Below, piece by piece: positions 1-5,665 of a stretch of DNA of 20,551 nucleotides. The notes under the pieces were generated by a model that made no database searches, had not been told where the DNA came from, and saw only the letters and a program-made list of their open reading frames with translations. Position 1 is the first letter of the stretch; each line of letters starts with the position of its first letter. Where the stretch lies: assembly GCF_000428785.1 (NCBI RefSeq), contig NZ_AUAP01000027.1, positions 1-20,551 of the forward strand. Direction: 5' to 3'. This DNA is from Conchiformibius kuhniae DSM 17694. GTDB lineage: Bacteria; Pseudomonadota; Gammaproteobacteria; Burkholderiales; Neisseriaceae. The position numbers and the translations under genes are program-made.

Positions 1-17
1 CCCCAAAAAAACGGGAT

Positions 18-94
18 TGGCTGGGGATGTAGGATTCGAACCTACGCATGTCGGAATCAAAATCCGATGCCTTAACCAACTTGGCGAATCCCCA
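18..94 (-). tRNA. tRNA-Gln (anticodon TTG)
   Basis: Read on the minus strand, the sequence folds into a complete 77-base cloverleaf: acceptor stem TGGGGAT/ATCCCCA, a D arm closed by GCC/GGC, anticodon stem TCGGA/TCCGA around the loop TTTTGAT (anticodon TTG, read as glutamine), T arm GTAGG-TTCGAAT-CCTAC, and an encoded G-CCA end. It closely resembles E. coli tRNA-Gln. It lies downstream of ispE, as in other beta- and gammaproteobacteria where ispE and a glutamine tRNA are neighbours. A run of seven T follows the gene on the minus strand near the window edge and may belong to its terminator. Confidence 0.97.
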
Positions 95-127
95 ACTTTT
101 GTCCGATACGTTTATCGGAAAGCGGCA

Positions 128-156
128 ATTATGGCAAAACGCCCAAAAACTGTCAA
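128..156 (-). promoter_or_regulatory. Promoter of tRNA-Gln
   Basis: On the minus strand a perfect -35 box TTGACA (151-156) is separated by 17 bases from the -10 box CATAAT (128-133), five of six consensus bases. The start site would fall about 25-30 bases before the mature tRNA. The leader holds a 7-bp hairpin, TCCGATA/TATCGGA (102-119). This shows the tRNA has its own promoter and does not depend on the ispE transcript. Confidence 0.85.
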
Positions 157-162
157 GCCGCT

Positions 163-174
163 TTCAGGCAGCCT
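163..174 (-). repeat. DNA uptake sequence (DUS), Simonsiella-type dialect
   Basis: Exact AGGCTGCCTGAA on the minus strand, between the end of ispE and the tRNA-Gln promoter. The 12-mer matches the DUS dialect described for Simonsiella muelleri; DUS copies are preferred by the neisserial competence machinery. It supports assignment of the DNA to the Neisseriaceae. Confidence 0.8.
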
Positions 175-197
175 GCGAAAAAAGGCTTGTTTTGCCG

Positions 198-1040
198 TCA
201 GATTATTTCGCGCAAGGGGTGTTGCGCCAAGCCGCGCACGCAACGGGCGGGCAGAGACAAGGCGGCGCACACGGCTTCGCCGCGCTCGCGGTTCGGCACG
301 GGCAGAAACACGCACGCGCCCGAACCGGTCATGCGCGCTTCGCCGTGTTCGGATAATTGTGCCAATGCTTCAGCCACTTGCGGATATTGTCGGCAAACAA
401 TGTCTTGCATGTCGTTGCGGAAGGGTTGGCGGGCAGCGTAGTCGGCGGCGGGGTTGGGCGGGCTGTTGCGCGGCAAATCGGGGTGGGCGAACACGGCGGC
501 GGTGGCGACGTGGCAGGCGGGCTGCGCCACCACATACCATTGTTCGGGAACGGAAACCGCTTCAAGCTGCTCACCGATGCCGCGCACCAGCGCACTTTCG
601 CCAAACAGGAAAAACGGTACGTCCGCGCCGAGTTTCACGCCGATTTGCGCCAGCGCGGGCGCGTCCAAGCCGCAGTTCCATAATTTGTTCAACACTATCA
701 ATACGGTAGCGGCATCGGAACTGCCGCCGCCCAAGCCGCCGCCCATCGGCAGGTGTTTGTCCAGCCAAATATCCGCGCCCGCGTTCAGGCAGCCCGCCGC
801 TTGGCGCAGGGCGCAGGCGGCGCGGACGGTCAAATCCTGCTCGGGCGGCACGCCGTCAATCGGGGTGTGCAGCACGATTTGCCCGTCATCGCGCGGGACG
901 ATGGCGAGGCGGTCGCACCAGTCAATCAGGATAAAAATGCTTTCCAGCAGATGGTAGCCGTCTGCGCGGCGACCTACGATGCGTAAATCCAGATTGAGTT
1001 TGGCGGGGGCAGGGTAAACGGGCAAGTTTTCAGGCAACAT
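198..1040 (-). CDS. ispE: 4-diphosphocytidyl-2-C-methyl-D-erythritol kinase
   Basis: IspE phosphorylates the 2-hydroxyl of CDP-methylerythritol with ATP in the non-mevalonate isoprenoid pathway, in the cytoplasm. The 280-residue protein has the GHMP-kinase layout: APAKLNLDL at the N-terminus with the likely catalytic Lys14, the Gly/Ser-rich ATP loop MGGGLGGGSSDAAT at about 99-112, GADVPFF with the likely catalytic Asp140, and MTGSGACVF near the C-terminus. I start it at the ATG that follows the upstream gene's TGA after a single base (TGA-A-ATG). The frame stays open to 1073, but an earlier start would run back into the neighbour and adds residues not seen in the family. An 11-base DUS core lies inside the gene at 784-794. 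The tRNA-Gln gene follows. Length is normal for the family. Confidence 0.96.
   Translation of the reverse strand: MLPENLPVYPAPAKLNLDLRIVGRRADGYHLLESIFILIDWCDRLAIVPRDDGQIVLHTPIDGVPPEQDLTVRAACALRQAAGCLNAGADIWLDKHLPMGGGLGGGSSDAATVLIVLNKLWNCGLDAPALAQIGVKLGADVPFFLFGESALVRGIGEQLEAVSVPEQWYVVAQPACHVATAAVFAHPDLPRNSPPNPAADYAARQPFRNDMQDIVCRQYPQVAEALAQLSEHGEARMTGSGACVFLPVPNRERGEAVCAALSLPARCVRGLAQHPLREII
784..794 (-). repeat. DUS core within ispE (11 of 12 bases)
   Basis: GGCTGCCTGAA on the minus strand, differing from the full 12-mer only at the first base. It lies in the coding sequence of ispE. Confidence 0.55.
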
Positions 1041-1041
1041 T

Positions 1042-1485
1042 TCAAGAACCCGAATCTTTCTGCAAACTGGCAATCCAATTTTTCAATGTTTGGATTTCAC
1101 TTTTTTGCGTTTCAATCACTTGTTCTTGCATGGTAACTTTAACTTTTAGTTTTTCCAGTTCAACAATCAAGCCGCTATTATCGCTGCCATAATACGCCGG
1201 CGATTCTCCTGTAGCCGTATGATTGCGGGCATTATTGTTGCTCGTGCTTTCCGAAAAACCGATGTTTTGCTGTATCGTCAAACCTTTTTCTTCGGCTTCA
1301 ATCAATTGGACAATATCAATTTTAAAAATTGCCGCCACTCTTTCCAGCTTTTCCCAATCCAATTTGCTTTCCCCACGCTCCAAACGCGCATAACCGCTTG
1401 TGGACATTTCCATTTTCTCTGCCATCAATTCTTGAGACCAACCTTTCACCTCCCGCAATTCGCGGATTTTTTCATGCAAAGCCAT
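1042..1485 (-). CDS. XRE-family transcriptional regulator with C-terminal coiled coil
   Basis: The 147-residue protein starts with a Cro/CI-type helix-turn-helix domain at about residues 5-62 (MALHEKIRELREVKGWSQEL..., then SGYARLERGESKLDWEKL). A Ser/Asn/Thr-rich linker follows at about 75-104. Residues about 105-142 form a predicted coiled coil with heptad leucines and isoleucines, probably for oligomerisation. I chose the ATG at 1485 because GGAG (1494-1497) lies eight bases upstream; the frame opens at 1572 but that adds 29 residues with no domain. Its stop lies one base before the ispE start, so it is probably co-transcribed with ispE. It is divergent from two small genes and probably controls the shared 163-bp region and itself. 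The target is inference. Base composition is AT-richer than the flanking housekeeping genes. Confidence 0.88.
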   Translation of the reverse strand: MALHEKIRELREVKGWSQELMAEKMEMSTSGYARLERGESKLDWEKLERVAAIFKIDIVQLIEAEEKGLTIQQNIGFSESTSNNNARNHTATGESPAYYGSDNSGLIVELEKLKVKVTMQEQVIETQKSEIQTLKNWIASLQKDSGS

Positions 1486-1648
1486 TTCACGCGCTCCAAA
1501 GTTACGAAAAACGCTACTAAAAATGTTGAAAAACGGTTGGAGAAAACCAATTTTTTCGCTGGTTTCAACCAATCGTAAAATTTAATATATCCATCACGGT
1601 AAACAACCGTAAACATTTTCTAACCCAACCATGATAAAGGAAACAATC
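1486..1648. promoter_or_regulatory. Divergent control region with repeated CGTAAA motifs
   Basis: AT-rich region between the regulator (minus) and the 47-residue gene (plus). It contains a tandem pair CGGTAAACA (1597-1605) and CCGTAAACA (1607-1615), spaced 10 bp, about one helical turn. A third related motif, CGTAAAAT, starts at about 1574. AT-rich -10-like strings (TAATAT at 1583-1588 and its reverse) lie between them, but I see no convincing -35 boxes. The repeats are candidate operators for the XRE regulator (inference). A ribosome site AAGGAAA lies just before the plus-strand start at 1649. Confidence 0.5.
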
Positions 1649-1792
1649 ATGTCAAACAACCTCCCCAACAGCAATAATGACGGCTACGGTAAAAGCTCAG
1701 GCGGCGGCAGTAGCGGCGGCAACCCGCCCTCTCCCAGTGAACCCATTCACCGCGAAATTCAAGAAAAAGTAGATAAAATTCTGGACAAATAG
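1649..1792 (+). CDS. Small Gly/Ser-rich hypothetical protein (47 aa)
   Basis: A 48-codon reading frame starts with ATG at 1649 behind AAGGAAA and ends with TAG. The first two thirds are low complexity and probably disordered: an Asn-rich start (SNNLPNSNNDGYG), a Gly/Ser stretch (SSGGGSSGGN) and a Pro/Ser stretch (PPSPSEP). The last 15 residues (IHREIQEKVDKILDK) could form a short charged amphipathic helix. There is no signal peptide or membrane segment. The 93-residue Cys-rich gene begins 16 bases after its stop with its own AAGGAAA site, so the two are probably one transcript. I do not recognise a family. The good ribosome site, operon position and terminator downstream argue that it is translated. 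Confidence 0.6.
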   Translation: MSNNLPNSNNDGYGKSSGGGSSGGNPPSPSEPIHREIQEKVDKILDK

Positions 1793-1808
1793 ATTAAGGA
1801 AACTAACA

Positions 1809-2090
1809 ATGCATCCTGAAGAATTTGTAGAATATTCCTACTTTAAAAAGAAACGATGCCCTGTATGCCAAGGTACCAACGTTGGCAAATTAGACCCAAT
1901 GCCTCCTCGTAGAGGATGGTCAACTTTATTTTGCGATGACTGCGATGGCTTTCCTATGTACTGTGGAACACACCATCAAGAATATATTTTGCATTCCAGT
2001 TGTTACAATGATGTATCTGACAAACCGTGCCAACTTTGTGGCAGCAATGGTGGTTTAGATACAGACCATATGGGCGTAATGTGGCTGTAA
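1809..2090 (+). CDS. Cys-rich zinc-finger-like hypothetical protein (93 aa)
   Basis: Starts at ATG 1809 behind AAGGAAAC. The 93 residues contain paired cysteines typical of zinc sites: C17-x2-C20, C42-x2-C45, C52-x2-H55-H56, C65 and C74-x2-C77. The end reads CQLCGSNGGLDTDHMG. The order Cys-x2-Cys followed by a hydrophobic-x-x-Asp-His is reminiscent of the first half of Cys-ligated His-Me-finger (HNH/endonuclease VII-like) nucleases. The protein then stops after six more residues, so the second half of such a fold is missing. I therefore call it only a likely zinc-binding protein. It is the second gene of the small plus-strand operon and is followed by a terminator. AT-rich composition unlike its neighbours suggests transfer (inference). 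Confidence 0.75.
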   Translation: MHPEEFVEYSYFKKKRCPVCQGTNVGKLDPMPPRRGWSTLFCDDCDGFPMYCGTHHQEYILHSSCYNDVSDKPCQLCGSNGGLDTDHMGVMWL

Positions 2091-2107
2091 TCCCTTTTCA
2101 CCCACTC

Positions 2108-2144
2108 AACAGCCTTCAGATAACTTGTCTGAAGGCTGTTTTAT
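2108..2144 (+). terminator. Rho-independent terminator of the small-gene operon
   Basis: Perfect 13-bp inverted repeat (2108-2120 with 2128-2140; core CAGCCTTCAGA/TCTGAAGGCTG), seven-base loop TAACTTG, followed by a short T run on the plus strand. It lies between the convergent Cys-rich gene and lolB. The stem contains CTGAA-type sequence reminiscent of DUS-built neisserial terminators, but it is not the local DUS. No T tract follows on the minus strand, so it mainly serves the plus-strand genes. Confidence 0.85.
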
Positions 2145-2150
2145 CTATAT

Positions 2151-2741
2151 CTAATTGCCCCGCGCTTCGCAACGCCCCTGCGTTTCAGGCAGCCCCGCTT
2201 CGCGGCGGCTTTCGGAAAACACCAGCCGCACCGTCATTTCCCCGTTTTCCAACAACAAAGTATGCGGCAAACCGTCTTCGCGCAAAGTGCGGCGGATTGT
2301 CCAGCCCGATTGCTTGAGCGCACCATCCGGCAACAATTCGTGTGCCACATCTTTCGCCCATTCGCCGTTCGCCCACACCGCCAAATGCTGAAGCGGCAAT
2401 TCGTAGCCGAGCAGTTGGCGGGCAAGCTCGGCAGGCGTGTCGGCGCGATAGGTTTTTCCTTTGGCATCAACCGCCAACACGCCTTCCGCATCTTGGCAAA
2501 GCTGCCCTACGGTCGTACCGATGGGCGTGTTCACGTCAATGGTTTCCACGCCGTTTTCGCGCGTCCAGTCAAAATTGGCGTAACTGCCCTTGCCCTTGAT
2601 TTGCACGCCCAAACGCCCGCTCGCTTCAAAGGTTTTCCAATCCTGCTGCGCCCGCCAGTCGGACGGCGCGTGCGGTTTGGTGGCGGTACAGGCGGCCAGC
2701 AGCAGGCTGCCTGAAAACAGATAACAGATTTTTTTCAACAT
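2151..2741 (-). CDS. lolB: Outer membrane lipoprotein receptor LolB
   Basis: LolB accepts lipoproteins from periplasmic LolA and inserts them into the inner leaflet of the outer membrane. The 196-residue protein has a lipoprotein signal peptide (MLKKICYLFSGSLLLAAC, lipobox L15-A-A-C18). A LolB-type barrel follows, with WKTFEASGRLGVQIKGKGSY, the aromatic FDWTRENG and the late GWTIRR. Length is normal. I start it at the ATG one base after the map stop (TAA-G-ATG), with GGAAAG as ribosome site; an upstream ATG at 2756 overlaps map and spoils the signal peptide. A full DUS overlaps the signal-peptide codons at 2704-2715 and a DUS core lies near the gene's end at 2184-2194. In other Neisseriaceae lolB is followed by ispE; here a small module separates them. 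Confidence 0.92.
   Translation of the reverse strand: MLKKICYLFSGSLLLAACTATKPHAPSDWRAQQDWKTFEASGRLGVQIKGKGSYANFDWTRENGVETIDVNTPIGTTVGQLCQDAEGVLAVDAKGKTYRADTPAELARQLLGYELPLQHLAVWANGEWAKDVAHELLPDGALKQSGWTIRRTLREDGLPHTLLLENGEMTVRLVFSESRREAGLPETQGRCEARGN
2184..2194 (-). repeat. DUS core near the 3' end of lolB
   Basis: GGCTGCCTGAA on the minus strand, 11 of 12 bases of the local DUS, inside the last codons of lolB. Confidence 0.5.
2704..2715 (+). repeat. DNA uptake sequence in lolB signal-peptide codons
   Basis: Exact AGGCTGCCTGAA on the plus strand, opposite the codons of the LolB signal peptide. It is the second perfect copy in the window and supports the Simonsiella-type dialect. Confidence 0.75.
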
Positions 2742-2742
2742 C

Positions 2743-3519
2743 TTAAGGCTTTCCATATTTCGGGCTGACGGTCAAAATCTCGCAACCCGTGTCCGTAACC
2801 AACACTTCGTGTTCCCATTGCGCCGACAGGCTGCGGTCTTTGGTAACCACCGTCCAGCCGTCCGCCAAAATCCGCAAATGGCGTTTGCCCTGATTAATCA
2901 TCGGCTCAATGGTAAAAATCATGCCGCTTTGCAGCTTGATGCCCTGCCCTTTTTTGCCGTAATGCAGAATTTGCGGATTTTCGTGAAAATCGCGGCCAAT
3001 GCCGTGTCCGCAAAACTCCTGTACCACCGAATAGCCCGCATTTTCCGCCACTTGCTGACAGGCATAGCCGATGTCGCCCAAAGTCGCGCCCGCCCGCACC
3101 GCGCCGATGCCCGCCATCATGCTGGCGTGGGTGGTGTCAATCAGGCGTTTGGCGATGGGGCTGATGTTGCCCACCGCATACATACGGCTGGAATCGCCGT
3201 GAAAACCGTCTTTTCTGATGGTTACGTCAATATTGAGAATATCGCCGTTTTTCAAAGGTTTGTCATCGGGAATGCCGTGGCAAATCACATGATTTACCGA
3301 AGTGCAGCACGATTTGGGAAACGGCGGATTGCCGTAATGCAGGGGCGCGGGGTAGCCGCCCTGTACCTGCGTTTGGAAATCGTGAATCAAGTGGTTGATT
3401 TCGTTGGTGGTGATGCCGGGCTTCACAAAGTCTTCAATATAATCCAAGGCTTCCGCCGCCAAACGTCCGAGTTCGCGCATTTTTTGGATTTCTTCGGGGG
3501 TTTTGATGATGATGTTCAT
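2743..3519 (-). CDS. map: Type I methionine aminopeptidase
   Basis: Removes the initiator methionine from nascent proteins with small second residues, in the cytoplasm. The 258-residue protein has all five dinuclear-metal ligands of type I enzymes in place: Asp98 (NIDVT), Asp109 (FHGDSS), His172 (GHGIGR), Glu205 (FTIEPM) and Glu236 (WEHEV). The catalytic-site His81 lies in VICHGIPDD. Length is normal. The start is the ATG before NIIIKTPEEIQKMRELG, with a purine-rich GAAAGAGAG ribosome site; an upstream ATG at 3567 would add 16 non-family residues. It is followed after one base by lolB, so the two are translationally adjacent. Confidence 0.96.
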   Translation of the reverse strand: MNIIIKTPEEIQKMRELGRLAAEALDYIEDFVKPGITTNEINHLIHDFQTQVQGGYPAPLHYGNPPFPKSCCTSVNHVICHGIPDDKPLKNGDILNIDVTIRKDGFHGDSSRMYAVGNISPIAKRLIDTTHASMMAGIGAVRAGATLGDIGYACQQVAENAGYSVVQEFCGHGIGRDFHENPQILHYGKKGQGIKLQSGMIFTIEPMINQGKRHLRILADGWTVVTKDRSLSAQWEHEVLVTDTGCEILTVSPKYGKP

Positions 3520-3532
3520 CGCTCTCTTTCTG

Positions 3533-3562
3533 TAAAAAATCGTTTTCAAACAGCCTGAAAAC
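3533..3562 (-). terminator. Weak DUS-like hairpin with T run between the phosphoethanolamine transferase and map
   Basis: Minus strand GTTTTCA-GGCTGTT-TGAAAAC, a 7-bp stem with a 7-base loop, followed by GATTTTTTAC. The loop and stem contain TTCAGGCTGTTTGAA, a degraded DUS. It could be a weak terminator or attenuator downstream of the transferase gene. The stem is AT-rich, so read-through into map is likely. Confidence 0.4.
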
Positions 3563-3570
3563 ACCAAACT

Positions 3571-5181
3571 TTATTTTTTGCCGTTTGGGTGGACGCGCTT
3601 GACCGTGCCGTCCGCACCGATTGCCAACCAGCCCGCCGCGCCCGACAACAAATTGCCGTTCACCACCCCCGCACAGCCCGCGTCTGCCATGCCGTAGCCC
3701 AACACGCGGGTCAAAAACACCGCCAAATGCTGATGAAAAACACGCGGACACGCGGCAAAATTTTGTTGCGCGGCTGCCTGAAGCGCCGCATCGGGGCTGT
3801 ACACCAGCAAGGGCACGGCATACGCCGCTTCGTCTTCCGTACCCTGATGGTACACGGCATCGCTGACGGTTTGCCCGTGGTCGGACGTGTACACCAGCAG
3901 CCAATCCTGTTGTTTTTGTTGGCGTAAATAATCAAATACTTGTTTAATCAGCATATTGGTGGCATAAACCGTGCTGTCGTAATTGTCGAGCGGGCTGCCC
4001 GAAGCAAACTTTTTCTCCCGCAACTGTGCGCCGTAGGGAATGTGCGAGCCGCGCTGGTGCAGCACAATCAGGTTGCGCCCCGTTTCCAAACGGCTCTGAT
4101 GCAGATAAGGCAACAGTTTTTCATCGGGCATGGCATCGCGTTTGCCGTAGCCCTGCGCGGTGGGGAAACTCACTTTGTCCAGCCACTTGCGCCCCAGCAA
4201 ATTCATGATTTCCATTTCCGTTTCCGGCTGGGCGGAATGAAATTCGGTGCGAAAGCCCTGTTCTTTTGCCAAACGGAACCAGTTGCCCTTGCCGCGATAA
4301 ATGTGCATCGTGCCATCGGGACGCGGCACGGCGTTCAACAGCATCGGCAACGCCACCGCCGTCATGCGCGCTGCCGAATAAGCGGGTGTGAGCACCGCTT
4401 CGGGATAATCCTGCTGCAAGGTCTTGAAAAACGGCGTGGTGTCGCGCCCGTAACCGAATGCGGAAACGTGTTTGGCACTTTCGCTTTCACCGATAATCAG
4501 GATAATGTTGCGGATTTGCGGTTCACCCGTTTTGGGCGGCGCGTCTGCCTGATAAGCCGGTACGCCGTTCAAGCCCAAATGCTGCTGCGGCAGCACGCGC
4601 CCGACAAAATAGCCGAAAGCATAATAATGCGATTTCAGGCGCGAATAGCCCGTGTCGGGCGACAAGCCGTGTCCGTGTGCGGTGTTGAACGCCCGCACCG
4701 CGCCCCACGCCAGCAGCAGCGCAAACAACACATCGGCAACGGGAAATTTCACTTCCGATTGCCGCCGCCATTTCATCATGCCGGCAAACAATGCCGTTTC
4801 CACCGCCGCAAACGCCGCGTGCGGCAGCCAGCGTCCCATCATCGCCATGCCCGCCGCCGCCATTTCGCCGCTTTCGCGGAACATCAGATAATAATTCACC
4901 GCGTTCAGCCAGCTTTGGTAAACGGCGTAATGGATATTGTTCGCCAACACCGACATTGCAAACAACACCAGCACCAATATCCGCGTCAGCCGATACCGCG
5001 CCGTGTAAAACAGTCCCGCAAACAGGGCGGCAAACAGCCACGTTTCCCACAAACGCTCCACCGCCGGTATGCCGAACAAGCGGCGGTAGCAAACTTCGGT
5101 TGCCGTCATCAAAACCGCGTACAGCGCGATCATCAGCGCGGTACGCCGTTTGGCACTGCCCTGTAAGCCGATACTGTTCAT
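3571..5181 (-). CDS. Phosphoethanolamine transferase of the sulfatase superfamily
   Basis: Integral inner-membrane enzyme of 536 residues with the EptA/CptA/OpgE layout. Five predicted membrane segments occur in the first 165 residues (about 15-33, 46-62, 67-84, 119-136, 148-165), followed by a periplasmic alkaline-phosphatase-like domain. Motifs: IIGESESAKHVSAFGY at 229-244, where Ser233 occupies the position of the phosphoethanolamine-carrying Thr/Ser; LHQRGSH at 374-380; and SDHGQT at 433-438 with Asp434 and His435 as expected zinc ligands. Such enzymes move phosphoethanolamine from phosphatidylethanolamine to lipid A, LOS core heptose or glucans; the acceptor here cannot be read from sequence. 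Start ATG follows AAGGAAAA. It begins 30 bases after the small unknown gene downstream of prfA. An 11-base DUS core lies at 3772-3782. Confidence 0.88.
   Translation of the reverse strand: MNSIGLQGSAKRRTALMIALYAVLMTATEVCYRRLFGIPAVERLWETWLFAALFAGLFYTARYRLTRILVLVLFAMSVLANNIHYAVYQSWLNAVNYYLMFRESGEMAAAGMAMMGRWLPHAAFAAVETALFAGMMKWRRQSEVKFPVADVLFALLLAWGAVRAFNTAHGHGLSPDTGYSRLKSHYYAFGYFVGRVLPQQHLGLNGVPAYQADAPPKTGEPQIRNIILIIGESESAKHVSAFGYGRDTTPFFKTLQQDYPEAVLTPAYSAARMTAVALPMLLNAVPRPDGTMHIYRGKGNWFRLAKEQGFRTEFHSAQPETEMEIMNLLGRKWLDKVSFPTAQGYGKRDAMPDEKLLPYLHQSRLETGRNLIVLHQRGSHIPYGAQLREKKFASGSPLDNYDSTVYATNMLIKQVFDYLRQQKQQDWLLVYTSDHGQTVSDAVYHQGTEDEAAYAVPLLVYSPDAALQAAAQQNFAACPRVFHQHLAVFLTRVLGYGMADAGCAGVVNGNLLSGAAGWLAIGADGTVKRVHPNGKK
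3772..3782 (+). repeat. DUS core within the phosphoethanolamine transferase gene
   Basis: GGCTGCCTGAA on the plus strand, 11 of 12 DUS bases, opposite codons near the C-terminus of the transferase. Confidence 0.5.
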
Positions 5182-5211
5182 GATTTTCCTTGATTACGGG
5201 CAGCCCGACAT

Positions 5212-5664
5212 TCAAACCGCATAACTGAAATCGTGCCAGTTCGCCGCCAGCAGAAAACTGCCCTGCGTGTCGGAAACAAAATAATCCGCCGGTTGCGCCA
5301 CGCGGAACAGTTCGGGCAAATCCTGCGGGTCGGGCAACACAAACACATACGTCCAAGGGTGTTCGCCCAAGTGGTTGAACACGCAAAGCGGGTCGGGGTT
5401 GCGCGCCAGTTGTTTGAGCAGGGCGTTCAGTTTCAGGGCATTGTCGAAGGTTTCCACCTGTGCCTCGCGCCCGCTGCGGAAGCTGAAGCCCGCTTCGGGG
5501 CGCAAACCCGCGCCAAATTCGTAAATATGGTGCAGGCTGTCGATGTATTCGCGCCCTTTGCCGCCATCGACCACATCAAAGGCGATGTTCAGCTTGCGGG
5601 CGGTTTGGGCAAGATAACCAATCAGGCTGTCATCGCCCAGCAGGTTCAACATTTGCTGCACCAT
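5212..5664 (-). CDS. Hypothetical cytoplasmic protein, 150 aa, coupled to prfA
   Basis: The start is taken at the ATG one base after the prfA stop (TGA-C-ATG), with the purine-rich GGGGGAT just upstream; the frame is open to 5709 but would overlap prfA. The protein begins MVQQMLNLLGDDSLIGYLAQ and has no signal peptide or membrane segment. It is mixed alpha/beta in feel: a helical N-terminus, a beta-like stretch FDVVDGGKGREYIDSLHHIYEFG around residues 25-47, an aromatic segment HPWTYVFVLPDPQDLPELF around 104-122, and an aromatic C-terminus NWHDFSYAV. I do not recognise the family. Stop-start coupling predicts co-translation with RF1, but does not prove a functional link. Confidence 0.75.
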   Translation of the reverse strand: MVQQMLNLLGDDSLIGYLAQTARKLNIAFDVVDGGKGREYIDSLHHIYEFGAGLRPEAGFSFRSGREAQVETFDNALKLNALLKQLARNPDPLCVFNHLGEHPWTYVFVLPDPQDLPELFRVAQPADYFVSDTQGSFLLAANWHDFSYAV

Positions 5665-5665
5665 G

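Noticed and set aside
102..119. 7-bp hairpin TCCGATA/TATCGGA in the tRNA-Gln leader
   Set aside because: Could be a processing signal or operator, but it is short and single; kept only as a note in the promoter entry.
17..709. 230-residue plus-strand frame starting within the tRNA
   Set aside because: Begins inside tRNA-Gln and runs antisense to ispE; Arg-rich translation without homology.
3940..5166. 408-residue plus-strand frame opposite the phosphoethanolamine transferase
   Set aside because: Arg/His/Gln-rich translation with no domain; the opposite strand codes for a well-formed enzyme.
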